The position numbers were made by a program, and so were the translations under genes. From JAVBLG01 sp031553655 (GTDB lineage: Bacteria; Desulfobacterota; Desulfovibrionia; Desulfovibrionales; Desulfovibrionaceae), in assembly GCA_031553655.1 (NCBI GenBank), contig JAVBLG010000125.1, positions 1 to 18,052 on the forward strand: DNA of 18,052 bases. Reading direction: 5' to 3'. This document shows positions 13,133 to 18,052 of the stretch, in pieces. Position 1 is the first letter of the stretch. Each line of letters opens with the position of its first letter. The notes beneath the pieces were generated by a model. The model ran no database searches and had not been told where the DNA came from. It worked only from the letters and a program-made list of their open reading frames with translations.

Positions 13133-15754
13133 TTAAATCGCGCTCAATTGTTTGAGCTGCGACTCGGGCTGGGGCAGCTTGTTGATGAAGTTGATGCCGA
13201 TCTGATTGCCGTCGCACCAGCTCACCTTGCCCACAACTTCATTGCCCAGCACTTCATATGGAGTGGTACGGAACGAAACCTTCACGGTCTTGTCTTGATT
13301 GCCCTTCATGTCGTGACCGAAGCGTATGCGTAGGCCTCCTTGGCCTATATCTAGCAAAGTAGCCGATTCCGGGCTACTTCCGCCCACATAGGCCGCCACC
13401 TGCACGGGGTTCTTCAGCAGGAAGCGAGTGTAAGCGCGCCTTTCATTGCGCATGTTTTCAATAAGGGCCTTGAGCTCGCCGGACTGGTCGGAAAGCAACG
13501 ACACACTCTGAGTGGATTCGTGCATATTGTCGGCTACTGTCCGCGCCATTTCGCTCATTCTGGACATCATTTCCAGAATTTTCTGGCTCACCGCCGACTG
13601 CTCTTCGGTGGCCTTGGCAATGGAGCCCATTTCTGTGGCCGCATTGTCGGCCATTTTCAGAATAACAGCCAGGCTGTCGCCGGACTTTCCGGCCAAAGTA
13701 TTGGATTCGTCGGTGAGTGACACGGCTTCAGTGGTGGTTTTGTCGCTCTGGTGCACGCTTTCCTGAATGGCATTAATGGCCGTTACCACTTCACGAGTGG
13801 CCCCCATGGTTTTTTCGGCCAGCTTACGCACTTCATCGGCCACCACGGCAAATCCGCGCCCCGCCTCCCCGGCTCTGGCCGCTTCAATGGCGGCATTAAG
13901 CGCCAGGAGGTTGGTCTGATCGGCTATGTCCTCAATCAGGGTAATTACCTGGCTGATGCTCTGGGCATGGCTGTTAAGATCGCGCATGTCCTGAGCCAAG
14001 GTTTTGGTCTGCGCGGCCACGCGTTGAATGCAGTTGATGGCATCGCGCACCACCGAAGCGCCGTTCTGAGCTTCGCGGCGGGTAGCGTCGGTACTTTCTC
14101 TGGCCTGCGCGGCGCGCGAGGCCACATCGTCCATGCTGTCGGTCATGTTCTTGATGCTGCCCATGGCGCTTACGGCGGCGTCGTCCTGCTCCTTGGCCAT
14201 GCCGTAGCTGTTTTCAAGATCGGAAATAACCTTTTTGAAACCGCTGGCCTGCTCCATGGATATAGTCTGGGCTTCTCGGGCCGACGTATAAATGGTTTCG
14301 TTAAGTGAGGCAATACGCTCCTGTTGCTCATAAGATTCGGACAGGTCGCTCTGCAGAGTGATCGCCCCTATGAGGTTGCCGTCCAGATCATGCAGCGGCG
14401 CGGCATTCACCAGCATATGGTGTCGTATCCCAGCCACATTGGTAAAAGTCATAAGTTCCTCGGGGCATTCCGAGCCATCTTTCAACACTCTGGAAATGGA
14501 GGTAATTCTTGAGGCGTCGTTAAAGCAGAATTCGCCATAGGGCACACCGTTGTAGCCTTCGAGGTTGCCGGAGCTGCGGCCCCAGCACTCAGCAAAGCGA
14601 TTGTTTATGTAGCGCAGGGTTCCATCGGCATTGCACACGGCCATGGGCGTGTTTATGCCCTTGAGCACGCTCTTGGAAAAACCCAGCTCTTCCTTGAGCT
14701 TGGCTACCATCCCCCTCAAGGCGTCAGCCAGGGTACCTATTTCGTCATTGCGGTAAACTTCCAGCGGGCGGTCAAGGTTGCCGTCGGCCACGGCGCTGGC
14801 AAAGTCCACGCCTTTTTTAAGGGCGGCCACTACAGCACGCACCACCAAAAACACCGCCATAGCAATGCCAAAGGCCGCGCACAAAGCTATTATGGTATTA
14901 ATCTTGGCCAGAAAGTTGACCGAACTGTAAATATCATCATTTTCGGCTGTTACCAGGCACCACCATTTAGTCATGGGATCCTGCTTGTAAAAAAACACCT
15001 GTTCTTTACCCTGAGGCGATTTGGCCTCAAAGGAGCCAGCTTGACGGGCCAGGCTTTTAACCCTCTGCGTGGCTTCGGATCTGGCCGCTTCGTCGGACAT
15101 GATCAACTTGGAATTTTGATGGGCCACCACATGCCCGGTGGGGGTAATGATAAGGCCATAGCCGTTTTGGGCCAAGCCTACTTCCTTCACGTACATGTCG
15201 CTGAACTTAACCAGATCTATGGCTAGAAAGGTGGCTCCGATAACCTTGCCCTTGGAGACTACCGGCATGGCCAGGGTTACTACTGAGGAACCTGTGGAAC
15301 GGCTGAGAATGGGCTCGGAAATACCCGGCTTGCCCCCCATGGCCGTTCTGAAATAATCGCGATCGCCTCTGGTGGTGCCCACAGCTCCGGCTATGGTGCT
15401 GGCAATTACCGTGCCCTTGGCGTCAAGTACGCCTATGAACTGGTAAAAGGACTTGCCCTCGATCAAATCCTTCATAAAGGCGTTTACTTCGTCCTTATGT
15501 TCTACATCTTTGGGGTCGCTCACAAAACGCGCGGTGGCCACGTTTTTAGCCAGAATGTTCAAATCCGAGAAGAAGCTCACACCCAAGTTGCTTACTGTGT
15601 CGCTGAGCTTGTCGGCCTGGTGAGCGCCATCGCTGGCCACGGCTTCATGAAGAGCATGTTTAGCTATAATGTAACTTCCTATCGAAGTTACAGCCAGCCC
15701 CAGGGCGGCTACGATCATGATAGGAATAAGAAGACGATTGCGCAGGTTCCACAT
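13133..15754 (-). CDS. Chemoreceptor with Cache, HAMP, PAS and C-terminal PilZ domains (paralogue B)
   Basis: 873 aa, co-linear with the gene downstream. Both start MWNLRNRLL and match along the whole length, most closely in HAMP, PAS and the signalling tip, least in the Cache domain. TM1 is about 8-30; the Cache domain about 40-280 with TTRGDRDYFRTAM (127-139); TM2 about 285-306; HAMP about 307-358; PAS about 360-471 with C374, C390 and C410; the signalling domain with tip D612; PilZ about 770-868 with R773-A-Y-T-R777 and LDIGQGG (801-807). The many silent differences in shared stretches point to an old duplication. GGAGG lies 10 bases before the ATG. The upstream mprF-like gene ends 104 bases earlier with no terminator visible, so read-through from it is possible. 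It probably senses a different ligand from paralogue A while sharing output and cyclic-di-GMP control. Confidence 0.93.
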   Translation of the reverse strand: MWNLRNRLLIPIMIVAALGLAVTSIGSYIIAKHALHEAVASDGAHQADKLSDTVSNLGVSFFSDLNILAKNVATARFVSDPKDVEHKDEVNAFMKDLIEGKSFYQFIGVLDAKGTVIASTIAGAVGTTRGDRDYFRTAMGGKPGISEPILSRSTGSSVVTLAMPVVSKGKVIGATFLAIDLVKFSDMYVKEVGLAQNGYGLIITPTGHVVAHQNSKLIMSDEAARSEATQRVKSLARQAGSFEAKSPQGKEQVFFYKQDPMTKWWCLVTAENDDIYSSVNFLAKINTIIALCAAFGIAMAVFLVVRAVVAALKKGVDFASAVADGNLDRPLEVYRNDEIGTLADALRGMVAKLKEELGFSKSVLKGINTPMAVCNADGTLRYINNRFAECWGRSSGNLEGYNGVPYGEFCFNDASRITSISRVLKDGSECPEELMTFTNVAGIRHHMLVNAAPLHDLDGNLIGAITLQSDLSESYEQQERIASLNETIYTSAREAQTISMEQASGFKKVISDLENSYGMAKEQDDAAVSAMGSIKNMTDSMDDVASRAAQARESTDATRREAQNGASVVRDAINCIQRVAAQTKTLAQDMRDLNSHAQSISQVITLIEDIADQTNLLALNAAIEAARAGEAGRGFAVVADEVRKLAEKTMGATREVVTAINAIQESVHQSDKTTTEAVSLTDESNTLAGKSGDSLAVILKMADNAATEMGSIAKATEEQSAVSQKILEMMSRMSEMARTVADNMHESTQSVSLLSDQSGELKALIENMRNERRAYTRFLLKNPVQVAAYVGGSSPESATLLDIGQGGLRIRFGHDMKGNQDKTVKVSFRTTPYEVLGNEVVGKVSWCDGNQIGINFINKLPQPESQLKQLSAI

Positions 15755-15858
15755 GGAAAAAATTCCTCCGGATAATTATAACGAGAGCAAAGCCGACAAC
15801 CACAAGCACATACGCCGGACATACCCCGATTGCCAAGCTTCTTCGGATGACTGGGAAT

Positions 15859-17418
15859 TTACTTAAGGCCTTTTGATTTTTTAATTATTGAGCGGCGCAG
15901 GCGCGCGTGCCACAGCCAGAACAGCGCCAGCACCCCCCCTATAATCACAAAGGCCCGGAGGTTGCGAGAGGCATTGGGGGCCTGTTCCAGCCCCCACAAG
16001 GCCGCCTTCTGCGCCGCCGAACGGTAAAGATACCAAGCCCCCACGCCTGAACCGATAAAAACGGCCCAAGCGGTTCCAAGCCAGGCAAAAGGAATTTGTT
16101 CGCGGAAAAAGAAAGATTTGCGATAAAAACGTCGCCGTGAGGACAGCACTGAGGCCAGAGCCAGAAAAACCAGGCCAGCCTCAAGCCAATTAAGCCCTTT
16201 GAAAACAGCGGCGATCATGCCCACAATCAGGAGAACCACGGACCATTTCCAGGCTTTAAGCTGCCGCCGTTCCAGCCCGTAGGCCATAAAAAGCAGCAGA
16301 CTGCCGCACAGCATACACAGAAAATGCGCGGCGGCCGGAACAAAAACGGGAAAATGCACGGCAAGCTCGGCCCTGGTGTGCGACAGCGCGGGCAAAACCG
16401 AGGAAATAATCAGAACCACCCCGGCCACAAAAACAAAAAGTGACACGATGGTGTGTGATACAATATTTAGCCAGCGCCCCACATCATAAAAGGCGTCTTT
16501 GCGGTGGTAAATTTCGTATGCGGCCAGAAGCCCGGCGGCCGCGAACAAGGGCAGAATGAAATAAATTATTCGGAAGCAGAGCACGGCGGCAATAACCACC
16601 TGCTCGCGCGGGGTATGGGTGAGGTGCAGTATTACCAGCTCAAAAACGCCAACGCCGCCAGGCACATGAGTAAGCACCACGGCCACCTGAGCCATGAGAT
16701 AGCTTGGTAAAAACTGGATGAAGGAAATATTCAGATCTTCCGGCAGAAGGATGTACATGCAGGCGGCGGCGGCAATAAGATCCACGCTGGCTACCAGCGC
16801 CTGCGCAATGGCTATGCGCGGCGGAGGAAAAACAAATTCCTTGTTAAATATTTTGATGGGCTTACGTATAAAAAAGCAGGCCACAAGATAGGTCATGGCA
16901 ATGGAAAAAAGCAGCAGTCCAAGCCAACGCACGTCCTTTATGGGCATTTTGTCCAGAAGTTCTAACGGAATAACCGGTGGGGCCACCATAAAGACAGCGC
17001 CGCAAAGGCCAAGTGCCCCTACCCAGAAGGTTACGGCCAGCATGAGCACCAGACGCACTATGTCTTCGATAGTGAAACCCCATGCTGAATAAAAACGGTA
17101 GCGCACCGTGGTGCCGCCCAGCAGCGCCCCGAAATTGTAGCTGACCGCCTGCCCTATAAAAGATACCAGGGCCGTACGCGTCAGGGGCAGTTTTTTGCCT
17201 ATGGCCAGCAGCGCCAGCCAGTCATACCCTACAAGAATTATGTAATTTATGATCATAAAGCCCACAGAGGCCCACAGCCGCCAATCGTCAATCTGGCTGA
17301 TGCTTTCTCTGATCTGGGCCGCACTGTAGGCTTTGAGCTTGTGGTACAGAAGGTATACAGCCAAAGCAAAAATTAAACTCACTATGACGGGGCCAAGATG
17401 TTTAAAGTATTGCTTCAT
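15859..17418 (-). CDS. MprF-type integral membrane protein lacking the synthase domain
   Basis: 519 aa, almost entirely membrane-spanning, with about 12-14 predicted helices. It matches the N-terminal flippase part of lysyl-phosphatidylglycerol synthase/flippase MprF (LPG_synthase_TM, UPF0104 family). SYNFGALLGGTTVRYRFY (93-110) and HVPGGVGVFE (251-260) are characteristic. The second half (about 355-505), including FKGLNWLEAG and SSRRRFYRKS, follows the later membrane part of MprF rather than the shorter YbhN-like proteins. Full MprF proteins (about 850 aa) continue into a cytosolic aminoacyl-transferase domain. This one ends in a basic tail just after the last helix, with no such domain in the remaining 104 bases. 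A lipid-translocating role without lysine transfer is inferred. The ribosome site is weak. It is divergent from the flagellin gene. Confidence 0.85.
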   Translation of the reverse strand: MKQYFKHLGPVIVSLIFALAVYLLYHKLKAYSAAQIRESISQIDDWRLWASVGFMIINYIILVGYDWLALLAIGKKLPLTRTALVSFIGQAVSYNFGALLGGTTVRYRFYSAWGFTIEDIVRLVLMLAVTFWVGALGLCGAVFMVAPPVIPLELLDKMPIKDVRWLGLLLFSIAMTYLVACFFIRKPIKIFNKEFVFPPPRIAIAQALVASVDLIAAAACMYILLPEDLNISFIQFLPSYLMAQVAVVLTHVPGGVGVFELVILHLTHTPREQVVIAAVLCFRIIYFILPLFAAAGLLAAYEIYHRKDAFYDVGRWLNIVSHTIVSLFVFVAGVVLIISSVLPALSHTRAELAVHFPVFVPAAAHFLCMLCGSLLLFMAYGLERRQLKAWKWSVVLLIVGMIAAVFKGLNWLEAGLVFLALASVLSSRRRFYRKSFFFREQIPFAWLGTAWAVFIGSGVGAWYLYRSAAQKAALWGLEQAPNASRNLRAFVIIGGVLALFWLWHARLRRSIIKKSKGLK

Positions 17419-17470
17419 AATTACAACCGACTTTAAATTAATTATTTAACACTTTTTCATAATACAAAAC

Positions 17471-17503
17471 GCCGCAATCCGCAAAGGCTTTCTAGACTGC
17501 GGC
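17471..17503 (-). terminator. Terminator-like stem-loop upstream of the mprF-like gene
   Basis: Arms 17471-17479 and 17495-17503 pair over 9 bp (one G-U pair in minus-strand RNA) around a 15-base loop. GTTTTGTATT follows on the minus strand. It lies about 55-85 bases before the mprF-like start. It could block transcription entering from the flagellin side or act as a leader attenuator. Confidence 0.45.
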
Positions 17504-17553
17504 CTTGCCCTGCCCATGTTTCACCCGGCACATTTGTCCGCCTAACACAGTGA

Positions 17554-17586
17554 ATATGGCTCGCAGAGCGGAAAAAACTGCCATAT
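17554..17586. promoter_or_regulatory. Inverted repeat upstream of the flagellin promoter
   Basis: ATATGGC (17554-17560) and GCCATAT (17580-17586) are exact 7-base inverted half-sites. They lie roughly 75-107 bases before the expected sigma-54 start site, where enhancer-binding activators usually bind. The activator is not identified. Confidence 0.4.
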
Positions 17587-17634
17587 CGAGCTGAATCTTA
17601 AATTCTATCTATTTTATAATTATATGATTTTTTT

Positions 17635-17650
17635 TGGCCCTCCGCTTGCA
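17635..17650 (+). promoter_or_regulatory. Sigma-54 promoter of the flagellin gene
   Basis: TGGCCC, then TCCGC, then TTGCA: the invariant GG (17636-17637) and GC (17648-17649) are exactly 10 bases apart, as RpoN requires, and most of the flanking consensus is matched. A run of eight Ts precedes it. The expected start is near 17661, about 30 bases before the flagellin ATG. Expression would need an activator ATPase. Confidence 0.85.
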
Positions 17651-17690
17651 TAGAAAAATACATATCGGAAACAAGGGGGGGGAGCCAGAA

Positions 17691-18052
17691 ATGTCGCTGG
17701 TTATCAATCATAATCTAATGGCCACCAATGCTGCCCGAAATCTTAACTCCCACTACTCTTCTCTCAGCAACTCCACCCGCCGCCTCTCTTCCGGGCTGCG
17801 CGTGTATTCCTCTTCCGACGATGCCGCGGGTCTGGCCATACGCGAATTGCAGCGGGCCGACATAAAAACCCTGCAGCAGGGAGTGCGTAATGCCAATGAC
17901 GCCATTTCGCTCATTCAAACCGCCGACAGCGCGCTGGGAATTATCGACGAAAAGCTCATTCGCATGAAAGAATTGGCCGAGCAGGCTGCCACCGGCACTT
18001 ACGACTCTACCCAGCGTTTGATGATCGACAGTGAATTTCAGGCCATGGCCGC
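17691..18052 (+). CDS. Flagellin, N-terminal part (cut by window edge)
   Basis: Filament subunit of the flagellum, exported by the flagellar type III apparatus. The first 120 residues are present and the frame is open to the edge. The conserved D0/D1 helices are clear: start MSLVINHNLMATNAARNL, then RRLSSGLRVYSSSDDAAGLAI (30-50), NANDAISLIQTADSALGII (69-87) and LIRMKELAEQAATGTY (92-107). The D1 surface equivalent to the TLR5/protofilament contact of enteric flagellins is largely retained. There is no N-terminal signal peptide, as expected. The ribosome site is the 3' end of an eight-guanine run (17675-17682) reading GGAG, 6 bases before the ATG. It is driven by the sigma-54 promoter at 17635-17650. 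The symbol is left open because several flagellin paralogues are usual. Confidence 0.95.
   Translation, partial: MSLVINHNLMATNAARNLNSHYSSLSNSTRRLSSGLRVYSSSDDAAGLAIRELQRADIKTLQQGVRNANDAISLIQTADSALGIIDEKLIRMKELAEQAATGTYDSTQRLMIDSEFQAMA

Noticed and set aside
10353..15754. Recent gene conversion or recombination between the two PilZ receptor genes
   Set aside because: Even where the proteins are identical at the signalling tip, the DNA differs at many silent sites, so the duplication is old.
10353..15754. Haem-binding (CxxCH) chemoreceptor of the Desulfovibrio DcrA type
   Set aside because: No CxxCH motif occurs in any of the three receptors.
15755..15858. Terminator between the mprF-like gene and the second PilZ receptor gene
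   Set aside because: No stem followed by a uridine run is visible in these 104 bases; read-through is possible.
17541..17690. Sigma-28 promoter for flagellin
   Set aside because: No TAAA...GCCGATAA-type element at proper spacing was found, whereas the sigma-54 element fits well.
1..18052. CRISPR arrays, tRNA or rRNA genes, insertion sequences, toxin-antitoxin or defence genes
   Set aside because: Looked for by eye on both strands; no regularly spaced repeats, tRNA-like arms, transposase motifs or defence domains were seen.

Overview
The window reads as a chromosomal segment of a motile, Gram-negative anaerobe of the Desulfovibrio type (Desulfovibrionales). This assignment is an inference. 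It rests on moderate GC content, the style of the TyrS, CheW and flagellin sequences, the density of chemoreceptors, a sigma-54 flagellin promoter and the C-rich spacer at the left edge. No 16S rRNA or other decisive marker is present. No tRNA, rRNA, CRISPR array, transposase or integrase was found. Coding density is high, and no gene-free stretch exceeds 300 bases.

Layout. (1) Positions 118-2640, minus strand: a tight cheW-argB-tyrS cluster with a good sigma-70-type promoter at 2719-2747, a G-quadruplex-type tract beyond tyrS, and a stem-loop at the tyrS stop. (2) Positions 2767-4910, minus strand: a cytoplasmic alkaline-phosphatase-superfamily hydrolase preceded by a WalW/NodB-like polysaccharide deacetylase. 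They are separated by a spacer packed with hairpins, including a perfect 27-bp inverted repeat that starts at the deacetylase stop codon. (3) Positions 5141-7868, plus strand: GT4 glycosyltransferase, a small exported protein, and a membrane-anchored GT2 glycosyltransferase in a compact operon, divergent from the deacetylase. Together, regions 2 and 3 look like a small cell-surface glycan or glycolipid locus. (4) Positions 8054-15754, minus strand: three chemoreceptors, each with its own structure. The first has a dCache domain carrying the amino-acid-binding signature. The other two are paralogues with the architecture Cache-HAMP-PAS-signalling domain-PilZ. Strong terminators separate the units, including a bidirectional 19-bp one at 7962-8007. 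(5) Positions 15859-17418, minus strand: an MprF-type membrane protein that ends where the lysyl-phosphatidylglycerol synthase domain would begin. (6) Positions 17691-18052, plus strand: the start of a flagellin gene behind a near-consensus sigma-54 promoter.

How it works together (inference). CheW can couple the receptors to a CheA encoded elsewhere. The two PilZ-tailed receptors would feed cyclic-di-GMP levels into the same arrays that steer the flagellum whose filament gene begins at the right edge. The glycan genes and the MprF-like flippase concern the envelope. The most unusual items are the tandem PAS/PilZ chemoreceptors with three conserved PAS cysteines, the flippase-only MprF, the hairpin cluster at 3626-3809, and the glycan locus with its GT2 of non-canonical motifs.
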